64,000 nt of DNA from Arachnopeziza araneosa. Taxonomy: Eukaryota > Ascomycota > Leotiomycetes > Helotiales > Arachnopezizaceae. A model generated the notes under the pieces. That model was not told the origin of the DNA. It saw only the letters and a list, made by a program, of their open reading frames with translations, and did no database searches. Location of the stretch: NCBI GenBank assembly GCA_003988855.1, contig QYAI01000024.1, positions 540,608 to 604,607 of the forward strand, given 5' to 3'. How positions within the stretch are numbered: the first letter of the stretch is position 1; each line of letters starts with the position of its first letter. A program made the position numbers and the translations under genes. Shown here piece by piece: positions 1 through 12,158 of the stretch.

Positions 1-3000
1 GGTGCTGTGAAGGTTGCCGAATTGAATGAAGAGATGAGGTGTTGAGCAATAGGTCAGGATGGCTTGTCGGCTGCGGTGGTTGATATGGTGCTCAGATAGG
101 GAAAGGCAAAGGTGATTATAGCAATGAAGGCATGCGAGAACAATATATTACGAGTTCAGATTGCGTATTAGTTGGCTTTCTGTGCTGGAAAGGAGGACAA
201 ACATGATGTCGTGTATTTGTTGTTTTTGAAGGCGTGATTTGTTTACCATTACAGTGTTCAGGATCGTAACTTGCAGCCAGAGTTTACTATACATAAAGTG
301 CGAGTCCGTCAATCGCGTGTCGTCGCGGAAACTGCGTGCCGCTCGAGGATGAACGCTGCTTCTGATACAAGAATACTGCAAAAGATCTCTCAGGCTCTGG
401 AAAACTCAAGTGATGGTTTCTGGGATATCCATTGCACAGAATCACGAAGAGAAAACCCTTCCGAGACGATTATTCTTGATTGCGAGGAAACCACAGGATT
501 TCGAGTCCGGCTGAATTTCGCATCCTGATCTGTAAAGAACATGACTCGGTTTTCGATCCTCCCAAAGAACTCCGCTCAAAATAACAAGAGACGAAACTTC
601 AGGCCGATTCGGATATTGAAGAAGAAAGAAAACCCCCAGCATCCGATTTATGCCTTTTTAGAATGAGTCATTATCTGGGCTTTTTGGGCTAGGCGACACA
701 CAATCGTCAAGCTAAAGAGGATATTGACGATGGGAAGCAAAGCCTCATCTTTATCTCCGCGGTTGGCCGCGTCACTGAAGGATTCCATTGAGCTCAAGTC
801 TGGGTACTCTTGCAAAAATGACCACTCCAAGAGTTTGGGGATTGCTGACAACGAGCTCTGCGCTGTGACGTGAGACCAAAGAACCCGAGAGCAGCGTGGG
901 AGTTTGAATCTTGAAGCATCCTAGATACGTCGGTACGTGCAATCATTACGCGGTCATGGATTCAATGGTAATAGGTCAAACCGAATACATGAGCCGAGAG
1001 AGCACGGATTTGTGTTCAACTCTTCTTGCTGGCTATCTTAGAGCCGTTGAGGAGACTGAGATCTCTATCGGACGTATGTAGAAAAACCTTGAATACTTTT
1101 CAGGTACACGTATTGGCTAGCTTCGTCTCAGTTTCCAAGTCGGTGCTGATAAAATTAGCTGCCAATTGCATTAGCAGCACAACATGGCCAATGATGACAC
1201 GGTAAAGTATGCATGGAGTTTCCAACACTAATTTATATTAACTTATCAAGCTATTACGGAGTACTTTGATTGCCACCATTTTCTCAGCACTGATGGAATA
1301 CCTGGTTGCGAACAGACCTTTGGTACCCCATCCTTGAGGAACGTTCCTGCGTCGGTGATACTAATGTACCCCAGACGGTAACAAGGTACAAAATATATCC
1401 CTATATATCCGAAGAGGTGGCTGCGGAACCGAAGTATCTGCCTACAAAGCGATTCCTTCCCTGTCAGCCGGAAGGTTATAACAGAGTCTTGAAACAACAA
1501 TTCCGTACCGCGATCGGTGTCTAAGGTTTATACATACGCTGAAGATACATTAAGATGCGTTGAAGGTAAGTATTTTAGCCATCCAAGTCTTTTCTTGAAA
1601 GATAATCTTGGAACCAAGCAACCATCCAAGGCTGCGCCTTGAAAACAAAGCTTGTCATCCCGAATGACAATCAGATATACATTTCGGGACTATCAACTAA
1701 CCCAAGTTGTGAAAAGCCTTGGCACCTAAGCTCGATTGGCTTCACGGCCCAAGAACACTATGTTGAGTACTTGGTTCTTGCCCGGACTTCTTGCTAGCCA
1801 CTGCTACCCCAGAGAACAAGACTGCTGCTGAGCAGTGCTCGAAAGTCAGTGCAAGAAATGGCTTCAGGAATAGTAGATACACTACTGCGTTTGCAGATCC
1901 TTCTACTTTAATGACCGACGCAACGTGCACATGAATGGGCTTGCTCGTCGACCTCCTCCACCGCTGAACATTTTATGTTGACGTAACGTACTCGGCGTAA
2001 CAGCACTCGTATTCAGATTACGGCGAGGAGTCCAAATCCTAAACATATCTCGCAGAGGTATTTGGCCGAGTATCCTCGGTCTTCATCTGCATCCTGGATC
2101 ACATGCTGAAGTATCGCATTGTCTCTCAAATTGATTGACGAACTAAGCCTATTGGTTGTCATTTACGAGAAATTCGAAAATACGACTCTCTCTAAGAGCA
2201 ATTTGGCCGCCAGTGCGAGTTTAGGAACACTACTCTCCGAGGCCAATGCTCTTATGCCTTCCACGAGGCTTCTCGAAGGTTATCTGGAGAGACGCAATGC
2301 ATGGGTGGCGATTCACAATAATCTCCTGACGCCGAGACACCCTGGTGCAAAGCATGGAAGGACTTGTTCTTCAAGCGAACCCTTCACCTTGACTGAGTAG
2401 ATTGTTGGTGTGACGGGCCTCTACCCGAGTAAGGAAGGAGGAGCCGCTTGGCTTGGGATCGAAACAGTGCAACTTCTCCACTCCGCCACCGAGGGATATT
2501 AAAGCGATCATATTCAAAGCTGGGCAATGAAGTGGTCATGGCAGGTGGTCGTTGGATGAATCGTTATCAACAGACTCTGACTCGCCGGCGACCTGCCAAA
2601 CATCCGAGTAATTGGGTGGCATGTTGACATGCAGGACTCAACAAGTCCAAATCAGTCCTTCGATGCACCATTTCATGGTTCGGATGCGGAGATGAAACTA
2701 GGGCTTAAACCACGCCAGGCATTTCTGCTCGGCTGAACCTTGCATCTCGGAAGAATCGACGACACCATACAGTACAGAGGCGTCCTGGAGGTTAGAGAGG
2801 GTTTGGATAGGGAAGGATACGGTGAACCAGAGGCCGATCCCACAATTCCCCTCGTGATGTAGACGGTGCTCCAAACCACCGAACCTTGCCGCAGATGAAT
2901 CCATGTCGACACCAGCTCCCTCTGATTCAGATCAAGACAGACAGAGGCTGAGGACGCAAGAGATGGTGGAAGCACGACGACTGGACGTGCCGTGCGTGAC

Positions 3001-5700
3001 AGATTGGCGGTGGTGAGGACATGCAGACGGCAGAGCGAGAAGAGGATGTCGGCGAAGCGAGGGGGAACGTTCAGAAGTCGACCACCTGCAAGGAACAGGG
3101 GCCTCTTGCCCTGTGAAACATGAACATGGCAGCGGGCCTTCTCGTGCCTTTCCAGAGTGCTTCGAGAAGGTTGAAAAATCCTTCTAGCGCCTTTCTCTCC
3201 CCAGCCACTGAGGCAACACAGGCCAGCCCCATGCACCAATGCGGAAGCTGAACGCAGATCCCGCTCGCGTGGAAAGCAGCCTTCTCGCTCACAGGGCAGA
3301 ACACCAATGTCGTTGCATGGACATGATTCAGCTTTTTTCACCATCTCTCGTCCCTGGCGCAAAGCTATCGATTGAAGATGGCTGCGAGAAAGTGGATGGT
3401 GCGCCGCCATCTCCATCATCGCCCTCCGCAGAGCTGAAATGAAGCGGTAAATGGGATGAACATACCTGCTAATGGTCGGATCAAACTTCCTCGATTTTGA
3501 GTTTTGCGGATAGGGCACATTATTGTGGACGGGGATGCGACCGCCTCCTCTGCAGCATGGTGGCTTGAAGGGGGAAGTGGACACCAGATTCCTGCATGAC
3601 AGAGAGGCGGTCTCCGCCATGTGTTGACGAGCACCTGTTCAGAGTATGCGTTGCCGACCAACCGACCGAGTCAGTAGTACCGAGCCCGCCAGTCCAAGAC
3701 TTCGATAAACGCATATCTCCACCGCCACCAGCTCGGCACCAAAGAGGAAAGTCGAGGCCCCCAAGATGACCTAAGAAAAAGGAAGAAGCATTATCGTCAA
3801 CCCAGAACGTTCTCCATCGGCCACGACGGTCGCGGATATTTGGATAGATTGGTACAAATCTAGGGCCAACGGCCGTATGCCGTGCCATGCTTCCAGAATA
3901 GATCTCGCATCTCGGTGGCGAAAGAACGGCAGGGGAACTCCCACGTTCAAGAATACCTCCGTACACGTTGCTTCGACCGTGGTGGACTGTGGAGCCGAAG
4001 CTGAGCTGTGATACTCCCCCGGCCTGAGCTCGTCAGAAAAAGGGCTTGCACAATAATGTGAGAATGAAGTAGTAGCCAAATAACAATCATGGAGCATGCT
4101 TAGACTTCCAGTCGTTCAACAATGGGGAAGGTAGTGTTGTTGGCAGCGCCACAGCATGAGCTTTAATTATCCCTTCCATCATGTTGGAGCACAGGCCTGC
4201 ATCGCGTGGCAGCCCTCCAGCTGCGTTGTGCTGCAGAAACAGTTCATGTGGTGGCTCTTGTGAATATTGTAGGAGCCAATCTCGAGACACTCATGTCCAC
4301 TCGGAGTTCACGAGTCAGATCTCCAGCGAAACATCAGAGGTCGCGCTGAAGCTTGAGCTGCTCCATCCGCCGCCAGCACGCGAGCCTCGAGCATCGAACT
4401 TTGGCCACTGCAATTGACGTTACGACCACGTCTGAGAGAGCAACCCTCGGTGCCATGTACGGACTGCCATTGGCGGTTTGGCGGTTTGAGTGGCTGTTGG
4501 AGTGCGGGAGAGGATCCATTTGGCAACCCTGGCTTGGTCAGTTTCATATGCTTGAGATCACTGACGTCTTGTCACGGTGTGCACCCTCTGGCCCAAGCAG
4601 CGATGATTTCCCGGCTGCGCTCAGGCGCGGAATCTGGGAGAGGTAGCTCGTATAAATTTCCTGGTACCGAAAACCCTAAACATATCCCAAGATCCAAACT
4701 TCAAACGCTGCGAAGCCAGAAGCACTGCACGGATTCATGCAAGAGGGAAGGATTCTTCGTGTTAGGCAGATCCAAGCAGTGCTTGAATGCTGAGCGGTTC
4801 CTGGGCTTGCCGGCAACCGCTCTGCCTTGGGGGCAATAATCATGGACGGGTTGACATGGACACCAAGCCACAGGACCTACAACTCTTGCACTTTTTCGTC
4901 CAGGAACAACAAATAGCGGTGATGATGGCGGCTGATGCACGCCATGGGGCTTGCTCGTATCTCACAGGTTACTTGCGGTTGATTGAACACGAATCAGAGA
5001 GCCTGCACGCCTCTTGGGTGGTGATGAATGCATCGACTCACCAAAGTCTGTTTGAACCGAGAGATGTGTGCAGCATGTTTCGGTAGAGTTAGGGGTGGCA
5101 AGGTCTGGCGCTTCACAAAGATAAAAAGCTGCTTCACCATGCTCGAAAAGGCTGCAAAAGGGGAAGCGAAGGGGGTGGCAGAATTGCTTTTGCTTCCATC
5201 AGACCTTCTAAATGCCTTCTAGAAGGAAATCCCTGACCATAGCGCGACCTGCATAATTCTCCATGCGCATCAGTGCTCAGCAGGCAAGGCCAGCGAATCG
5301 TAGCCAACAAAGTGCTCGCGGAGAGGAGCGAGTATTCGTACATTTTGAAGGTTAGCTAACTTGGGACGTTCATGTATGAGAGGAGTAAATAGCGGCCTGA
5401 AGTAGCGGTCTCAAGATTGGCCATGTTCGAATGGCTGTTCTCCTTTTCTTGGCAACCCTAGAGCGCTGCAGGAAGAGACAACGCCTCTCTGCGGTGAGGA
5501 CGCGAAGTGTAGATCTCCCATCCTGCGAGGAGGGTCGAATCGATATGGGGGATGTAGAAGCTCAGATTCGTTCTGGAAGAGTAAGAAATCGAGGGCAAGA
5601 GATGGCCAAGCAACTGCCAGGCACAAACCAGCGCTGCATATCTTGTCTCTGAGCTTGGGAGCGTGCCTGAACCTGGGACTGGGAACAGTGGTCTGCTGCT
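1..5700. other. Gene-poor stretch with no supported gene
   Basis: I see no open frame here with family-like composition, credible introns or a recognisable domain. The longest frame is on the minus strand at about 2673-3620. It is rich in Arg, Ser and Pro, overlaps several other open frames in a GC-rich patch, and matches nothing I know. No tRNA A/B boxes, transposon terminal repeats or rRNA stretches were noticed. The region may hold a diverged or non-coding gene that cannot be recognised by eye. Confidence 0.5.
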
Positions 5701-5825
5701 CCCGTTGTCCCCGCGGCGGTTTGCGGTCCAAACCCCCAAAGTAGTTGTGGGCTGCGTAGGATGGCTAGCTAGGATGGTGATAGAAGAATGAATTACAGTA
5801 ACACCGCCTCTGGGAGAGGGACGTG

Positions 5826-5861
5826 GGTGGTAGTGGTGGTGGTGGTGGTGGTGGTGGTGTG
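5826..5861 (+). repeat. (GTG)n trinucleotide microsatellite
   Basis: This is an almost pure run of about ten GTG/GGT triplets. It lies upstream of the C2H2 regulator, in what is probably its promoter or far leader, and directly precedes the GC-rich inverted repeat at 5909-5931. On the minus strand it reads as a CAC/ACC run that opens an apparent poly-His/poly-Pro frame, which I consider spurious. Confidence 0.85.
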
Positions 5862-5908
5862 GGAAAGTGTCCCTGTCCGGTGCGGTGTCGAGCCAGGACG
5901 GACGCTGT

Positions 5909-5931
5909 ACGGCGGGCGGTGCGCCCGCCGT
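5909..5931. repeat. Perfect 10-bp GC-rich inverted repeat with GTG loop
   Basis: The arm ACGGCGGGCG and its exact reverse complement CGCCCGCCGT are separated by only GTG, so a very stable hairpin or cruciform is possible. It lies about 1.8 kb upstream of the start codon of the C2H2 regulator and next to a GTG microsatellite. It may be a protein-binding palindrome or a structured leader element. No function can be assigned from sequence alone. Confidence 0.8.
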
Positions 5932-7733
5932 GCGCAAACCCAAAAAGCGCCAAGCCGTGAATCTTTTGGCAAAAGCAGCCAATTTCACACTTGCGCCTAA
6001 CCCAAACTCCAACTCACTGGTCACCCACTCCACCTACACCAAACTGCTGCCACGACCGACCCATCGAGAAGTCAGATCCATTTCCACCTCCCTTTTCCAT
6101 TCTTCCCTGAACCGCCAATCTCGACGGCGTCATCTCACATCCCGCTCCACACCGCACCCGCCATCTCCAAACATCTCTATCGAGTTGCTGTTGTCGTCCA
6201 GCACCTCCCAGCGTCCCGTTGTTCGATAAAAGCTTAGCCTCTGGTCGGTCTCCGGAAAAACAGCCGCCTCCTTCCTCTGGCCCTCGACCTTGATAAAGGC
6301 TGTTGTGTTCCTCGAAACACCCTTCCGCTAACCCTGACTACCGTCTGCATGGGTCTTTCCTCGGTCTATCGCACTTCTGAATCCTACCTTTCCATCGACC
6401 TCACTGCAGACATCGAGTTGAGACTCGAGTCGTGATCGAGAGTCCGGCAAGTTTTTCTCTCCGCTCTCGCCTGCTGTTCAGCTCTGATCTTCAAGCACCC
6501 GCCGCTAACCGTCAACAGCGTCCTGGCAACATATTACTTCACCCCAAGGCGATATTTGCCCTTCCAACACGAGTCATTCCACGACACCACCGCCAGATTA
6601 CGTGCCACGCGTTTTCGATCTGAATAACCACCCGAAAACCTTTGTCGACTTCGGATTCTATCACATCTCTCCCTAGGCGCGTCGCGCTCTATCCGAGACT
6701 CGATCATCACATAGAGATTTTGTGACTAGGCAAAAGGCCAAAAGGGATCGCTCAGCACTTGGAGGAGATACGTTAGCATAGGTTTAAGCCTCTGCCACGA
6801 TTCCGTCGTCTCCTCTTCTCAAATTCGGATTTCGACAGATCATCCATCAGACGAACCTTTGGCTCGTGCCTCGAGACATCTGCAGCATACCGAGCTGATT
6901 CATCGATCAGCACCTAGGCAGACGGAGTGAAATAGCCAACAGTAACACAAATACTTCCACTACTCTTGACCCGTATCTCCAGTACGGTTCCGCTAGCCCA
7001 TACAAACAGATATTGAGCGTCCGGAGGTCTCCGTATAGACTCGGGCCAACTATCCACCTGTGTCAAATATTTGGAGTAGCCAGGGTTTCAGAGGCGTCAA
7101 AGGAAATCCAAGCTCTTATTCAACGGGAATCACCGTGCTTTCTGGCGTCCCACTTCCCCATATCTCTATCCACATTGGTGGGTACTTCCAACTTGTGAAG
7201 TTTGGTCGCCAGGTTAGTCAGTTTTCACTCATTGCCCCCTTGCCCTTCAAGACGTGGATCTGTGCGGATTGGTGCATGCTAAAGCAGTGCCTCTTGAACA
7301 CGGCCTCATTTTGTGACCTCCCGATGCAAGAATCTGGCGGTGTGGACCTAGAATGCAAATCCTTGCATGATGCCATTCACTTTTGCCGGAAACCCTTGGG
7401 CTAACAGGAATAAGTAGTGTCGACATCTTCCAGGAAACCTGTAAACAGGTTTCTCCGAACTTGATCCGGATCGCACTATTGATGATCATTGACCCAGTCA
7501 GTGTAGCCAGTTGTGTTTGATTATATCAAATCTGACGAGTAAAGTCAATTCAAGCTCTGTGGATAGCCTTCCAAAAGCTTGTTCCCGAGACACAGTATCA
7601 GTTTTGAGACTCTGTTCTGCTTAGCCGAATCTGACTTGCAGTCAACGAACACCTGATCCAAGCGTCAGGTCATCTCTATAACCACTTCATCTTTTAATAT
7701 TCTGTTAACCGCTTGACCTGTGCCATTCCAATC

Positions 7734-9202
7734 ATGGATATCAAACAGATCGTCAACTCAAAAGGGAAGGCTGGAGCAGCAGCAGCTGCCGCCGCAGCAA
7801 ATGGTTCTGCTCAAGACCTCCATCTTCTCCATACCATCTCACAAGCCAATAGCATTCCCATGTCTGATACTGGTTCAGAGCGTGGTAACTCTCCTCATGA
7901 CTCCGAGCATTCTCGATATTCTGCCCCTAGATTCAACGGACAGATGAATGGAATGAACGCTGGTCCAGGTGTCATGCGTTACCCATCGCCGACTGCTATG
8001 CAAAACCCTCTTCCTATGCTGCAGCAACCATACCAACCAGATAACGGCTTCAATAGCGGCATGATTCCACAGGAACCTCCACGTGTTCGACAATCTGGTG
8101 AAGGTGCCCAGAAGGCATTTCCTTGTGGAACATGCGGCAAAGGATTTGCTAGAAGAAGTGATCTCGCCCGTCATGGTAAGCTTTACTTCAAGAATGAAAA
8201 AGAGTGTCAGCTGACACACGTATAGAGAGAATCCACAGTGGTGTTCGACCACATGTTTGCGAACATCCTGGTTGTGGCAAGCAGTTCATTCAACGTTCCG
8301 CGTTGACAGTTCACATGAGAGTACATACAGGAGAGAAGCCTCACATGTGTGAGAGATGCGGAAAGGTAAATGTTTCTGTACTATTGACGTTTTCTCCGTA
8401 ACTAATAGTTTCGCAGCCTTTCTCCGATTCTAGCTCTCTAGCAAGACATAGGAGAATCCACTCGGGAAAACGTCCATACAAATGTCCATATGCGGATTGC
8501 CAAAAGACATTCACTCGTCGTACAACATTGACTCGTCACCAAAATCACCATACAGGTACAGTCGAAGAGGCTGCTGCTGCAACGGCTGCGGCTCTTGCAA
8601 CTCGCGGCGGTAGCAACAGAGGTGGACGTCAACGTTCTGATGGCGAGCAGTATTCTAATACTGGATCGCCAATGTCAACACCATCACCAGGCCAGAGGAA
8701 TATGTCTGCCTCTCCAAACTCAGAGCTTGCTCCGTTGAACACCATGCACCACCGACATCCTGCGGAGTTTCCTTACATGAACAACAGTTCGTTACCGGGC
8801 CACTTGAGAGGAGAATATACCATGCAAGGCCAACAACCACAATCTACTGCAACATTCTCGCAAGGCATGCGTCCTACCTCTCATCCTACTAGCTACGGCC
8901 CACCATCTATTCTCGAGCCTCCTGCGAACATGGAACAACGTCAATCCGGAAGTGCTGGTGGCAGTCCTCATATGAGCAGTGTTGGTTGGCAAACACCACC
9001 ACCTCACTCAATGCCCAGCCCTTCTCAAAGCAACGGCTATGTCTATCCTGACCCTGCCGATCCCTATGCTGCTGGAAACATGGGCCAAGCTATGTATTAC
9101 CAAAACTCCAATATTCGCAGACCGCAGAGCACTGAGCCTGATTCATATGATATGAAGCCAAACATGAGAGGCGGCATGGCTGAGATGTGGACGGCTTCTT
9201 AA
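7734..9202 (+). CDS. C2H2 zinc-finger transcription factor, four fingers
   Basis: Three exons: 7734-8175, 8226-8365 and 8417-9202 (455 aa). Both introns are about 50 nt with GTAAG/GTAAAT donors, and both interrupt the finger region. Four tandem C2H2 fingers occupy roughly residues 127-235: FPCGTCGKGF, then HVCEHPGCGKQF, HMCERCGKPF and YKCPYADCQKTF, joined by Krüppel-type linkers (HTGEKP, HSGKRP). Fingers two and four have a C-x4-C spacing. The N-terminus starts MDIKQIVNSK and carries an eight-Ala run. The C-terminal half is disordered, rich in Ser, Pro, Gln, Asn and Met. The start was chosen at the first ATG; the frame upstream has only a TTG. It should be a nuclear sequence-specific DNA-binding protein. 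I cannot name the orthologue or its targets. The long upstream leader suggests translational control. Confidence 0.9.
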
Positions 9203-9833
9203 AGAAAAACAACATTCGTCCGCTTCCGTGTTTTTGAGCGATGTTGGAATGATAGCTATCAACACTACTTCACAACACGTGTTCGATACCCTGTACACCT
9301 TCCACCAAAATCTCACACTTTCCTTTTACTTTTCCTTTGTTTGTCAGGATTATCAAGGGCATAGCATCATACAGGTCTCTGGCACGCACGAAAAATTGGC
9401 GTTGATTTCCTCATTTAGTGGCACGTTGGTTTTCGTCTAGCGCCGGCGACACTCAAAATAAACTGTTTCCGTTGATATTCAGCCTTGTGGTTGCAAAAGG
9501 AGATGAAGATAGTGGATCGGCTGCAAGGCTACGAAGCTTATGATTGGTTTCTGCGTGGCATGGTTTCTCTAGATATGGGCCGGAGAGAGATTCGAGGATA
9601 GCATTTGCTGGTTAGACATTGTACAATATCAAAAATGCTTGGCTTTTGCCTAGCCATGTCAGACATATAATTTGGCTTTTGAGCATCTTATGGCAGCATT
9701 TTGAAATTTGTCTACATTTTACAGGCCGAGAGCCTTTTTCTTACTCATATCTATGCACAACTCAGTCCCTATTAGATTTCCAATCCACAACATCTTTCGT
9801 ATGTTGAATCACCGATGCAGACGAACACCACTC
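9203..9833. other. Convergent 3' region between the C2H2 gene and RIB3
   Basis: These 631 bases separate two convergent genes. They are AT-rich with T runs and hold the 3' UTR of the C2H2 gene on the plus strand. The region from about 9815 overlaps the RIB3 tail on the other strand. Nothing else was seen. Confidence 0.5.
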
Positions 9834-10599
9834 TCACGAACTCCCATTTACTCTCCCAACGGCCAACTTCCCTTCCATCCTCTCTACATACTCAACCAAA
9901 TCCTCAATTGTACAAACCTTCAAACCCCACTTCCTCCCAAACGACAAACAGCCATCCCTCCGCATCATCCCGGGCTCACTTCTCTCCGCCACTCCCTCAA
10001 TCTCCTCCCCATCCTCCACCAACTCGCAGATAGCGCCGACCTGTGGCATCCCCGCCAACCGGCAGAACTCCACCGCTGCCTCGGTATGTCCCTTCCTCTC
10101 TCTAATCCCACCCTCCTTGGCTCGGAGCGGGAACACATGACCGGGACGGCGGAAATCATCTGCACGCACACTCTTGCGCGCAAGAGTGGTACAAGTAAGT
10201 GCCCGGTCATGCGCGCTGATGCCGGTGCTCACCTCGGGGCTGTTGGCGTCGATGGAGATGGTGTAGGCAGTACGGTTCGGATCTTGCGAAGCGGCCATGG
10301 GCACCATCTGTGGGAGGTTGAGGGCATTGCAGAGGGAGGGAAGCATGGGCGCGCAGATTAATCCGGACGTGTGTCGGATCATGAAAGCCATTTTAGAGGG
10401 GGTGAGGGAGGAGGCGGAGATGATCAGGTCGCCTTCGTTTTCTCGCGAGGGGGAGTCGAGGACTATGATAAACTCGCCATTTTCTAGAGGGTTTGAGTGA
10501 ACTGAAGGCGAGGGAATGCCCAGGGAAAGAAGGCTCACTGAATGCTGCTATGGTGTCTTCTATGGAGTCGAATTCCTGAGCGGGAGTTGAAGAGGGCAT
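9834..10599 (-). CDS. RIB3: 3,4-dihydroxy-2-butanone 4-phosphate synthase
   Basis: Two exons on the minus strand, 10599-10539 and 10483-9834 (236 aa). The 55-nt intron runs from GTGAGC to CTCTAG; this acceptor was chosen because it gives AAFKNGEF followed by the family's conserved VLD-x-PSRENEGDLI block. The enzyme converts ribulose 5-phosphate to 3,4-dihydroxy-2-butanone 4-phosphate plus formate in riboflavin synthesis. Visible signature motifs are RENEGDLI (acid loop and metal site), SGLICAPM, TGISAHDRALTC, RRPGHVFPL and HTEAAVEF, with the His/Glu pair that binds Mg. It is monofunctional, with no GTP cyclohydrolase II domain, as in other fungi, and slightly longer than yeast Rib3 (208 aa). 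It is divergent from COQ3, with about 400 bp between the starts. Confidence 0.95.
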
Positions 10600-10998
10600 G
10601 GTGCTGGTGTGACTCTAGAGGAGGCCCCGCTTTGGAACGTACAGTCTGCCACTTCTGTGTTGTGTTTAAAAGATGCGGCGTCAGCGAGTTTCTTTCCTGG
10701 ACAGAAATTGGAGTGAAACGAAAGAGGCGTAGAAAGAGAGAGGCAATTGAAAAAGTTGGAAGGATAGAAAGTATTTACAAGCAGAGCTCCGCGCCGGAGC
10801 AGTGGGATGAAAGAAGGTCGGGGTCGGGCATTACATGACCAGTCCTAACTTTTCGGCCGAGGTTGCTGACAGTACACTCTCTAAATTCTCTTGTCAGCAC
10901 CACAAATCAGCAGTCAACAATCAACAATCAACAATCACCACAGACAGACACCTGCATCCGCCATCACCACGTCATAGCACCGGCCGGAGGGTGACGTG
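10600..10998. promoter_or_regulatory. Shared divergent promoter of RIB3 and COQ3
   Basis: These 399 bases lie between two start codons facing away from each other. The COQ3-proximal part has a run of CAACAATCAAC-like repeats (about 10914-10940) just before the start. No TATA box is obvious. Shared regulation of the two cofactor genes is inferred from position only. Confidence 0.45.
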
Positions 10999-11868
10999 AT
11001 GATGGCTACCGCTCTCCGCCCAACCTCCATTCGGAACGTCAATCTCCTCCTCCGCGCCGCTCCTCGTTTTGTGCAGAATCAATTCCGCTCCCAGAGCACA
11101 ACGTCCTCTGTAAACCCAGAAGAAGTCTCTCATTTCAATGCCTTGGCATCAACATGGTGGGATCCGCACGGCTCCTCAAGATTACTCCACCTCATGAATC
11201 CTCTCCGTCATGATTTCATCCGCGCTTGCCATGCTGCTCAGCCGGATCCGCCCAAGACTTCCGGGTTGAGATTTTTAGACATTGGCTGTGGAGGAGGCAT
11301 ATTTGCTGAAAGCGCTGCAAGATTAGGAAGCACAGAGAGCGTGACTGCGATTGATCCCTCTGAAGAGGTTCTGGCCGTTGCAAAAAACCATGCCCGGAAA
11401 GATCCTGTATTGAAGGGAAAGCTGACGTATCTAAATACATCGATTGAAGGTCTCCCTCTCCCCAAATCAGAGGAGGATCAATACGATATCTTATCTTTAT
11501 TCGAAGTCATTGAACATATCACTCATCCAGCTGAGTTTCTAGATAGCTGCACGCCATTCTTAAAGCCAGGAGGATGGATTGTAATGAGTACGATTGCAAG
11601 GACGTGGATGAGTTGGATAACGACAAAAGTGGTAGCCGAAGATCTAGCTCGGATTGTGCCCAGGGGTACACATGATTGGGACAAGTATATCAATGAAGAG
11701 GAACTGAGAGAATATTTCTTAGAGGGAGGTCAGAAGCAAGGCTGGAATAGCCCAAGAGTCATGGGAGTCATGTACGTGCCTGGTCTTGGCTGGAAGGAAG
11801 TGAGTGGAAGTGAGAGAGTTGGGAACTACTTCTTCGCAATCAGGAAGGACTTAAAAACTATATCCTAG
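10999..11868 (+). CDS. COQ3: Ubiquinone biosynthesis O-methyltransferase, mitochondrial
   Basis: Single exon, 289 aa from the first of two adjacent ATGs (10999 and 11002). Coq3 performs both O-methylation steps of coenzyme Q synthesis on the matrix face of the inner mitochondrial membrane. The N-terminal 30 or so residues are rich in Arg, Ser and Ala with no acidic residue, as expected of a mitochondrial presequence (MATALRPTSIRNVNLLLR). The class I methyltransferase fold is clear: motif I FLDIGCGGGIFAESAARLG, motif II region YDILSLFEVIEH and motif III FLKPGGWIVMSTI. The family signature WWDPHGSSRLLHLMNPLR precedes motif I. Length matches fungal Coq3. It shares an upstream region with RIB3. 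Confidence 0.95.
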   Translation: MMATALRPTSIRNVNLLLRAAPRFVQNQFRSQSTTSSVNPEEVSHFNALASTWWDPHGSSRLLHLMNPLRHDFIRACHAAQPDPPKTSGLRFLDIGCGGGIFAESAARLGSTESVTAIDPSEEVLAVAKNHARKDPVLKGKLTYLNTSIEGLPLPKSEEDQYDILSLFEVIEHITHPAEFLDSCTPFLKPGGWIVMSTIARTWMSWITTKVVAEDLARIVPRGTHDWDKYINEEELREYFLEGGQKQGWNSPRVMGVMYVPGLGWKEVSGSERVGNYFFAIRKDLKTIS

Positions 11869-12158
11869 GAAATGCTCAAGGTAATTCCAGACCAGGAACT
11901 GGATGTTAGGGCCACAAGAGGAAGGAACTCATATCGACCAGAAAGCGCGCATCAAAACCGTCAGAGTGCCTAAGAGTGCCTCTCGATAAAGTTGGTGGCA
12001 GTTTGTAAACACCGCTACTTGAGCTGGTTTGATGTGAGTGCCTAGAAGCAACTTAGATACCCTCTCGCCTTGAATCTTAGCGAAAAATATCAAATCTGCA
12101 TTAAGAATGTCATATTCTGGTATATGCTTAAGCATATCTTGGCGTTCCGTTCAAATCA

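Larger units (their letters stand above)
5762..7733 (+). promoter_or_regulatory. Putative promoter and long leader of the C2H2 regulator
   Basis: From about 5990 to 7733 the plus strand is pyrimidine-rich (many CTCC, TTCC and CATCTC tracts), as is typical of transcribed fungal leaders, and it contains no conserved frame. Several short ATG frames (for example around 6432-6623 and 7060-7404) would act as upstream ORFs if transcribed. The density of CT tracts suggests transcription starts near 6000-6300, giving a leader of more than 1 kb, which is common for developmental regulators in filamentous fungi. The transcription start and any leader introns cannot be fixed from sequence. Confidence 0.4.

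Noticed and set aside
2673..3966. Overlapping long minus-strand open frames (up to 315 codons)
   Set aside because: Several frames are open over the same GC-rich DNA and all show random Arg/Ser/Pro composition with no motif, so they look accidental.
9708..10361. 217-codon plus-strand frame over RIB3
   Set aside because: It is antisense to the conserved RIB3 exon and has no family character.
10484..10538. 37-nt version of the RIB3 intron ending at TTCAG
   Set aside because: The downstream CTCTAG acceptor gives the exact family sequence AAFKNGEF, so the 55-nt intron is preferred.
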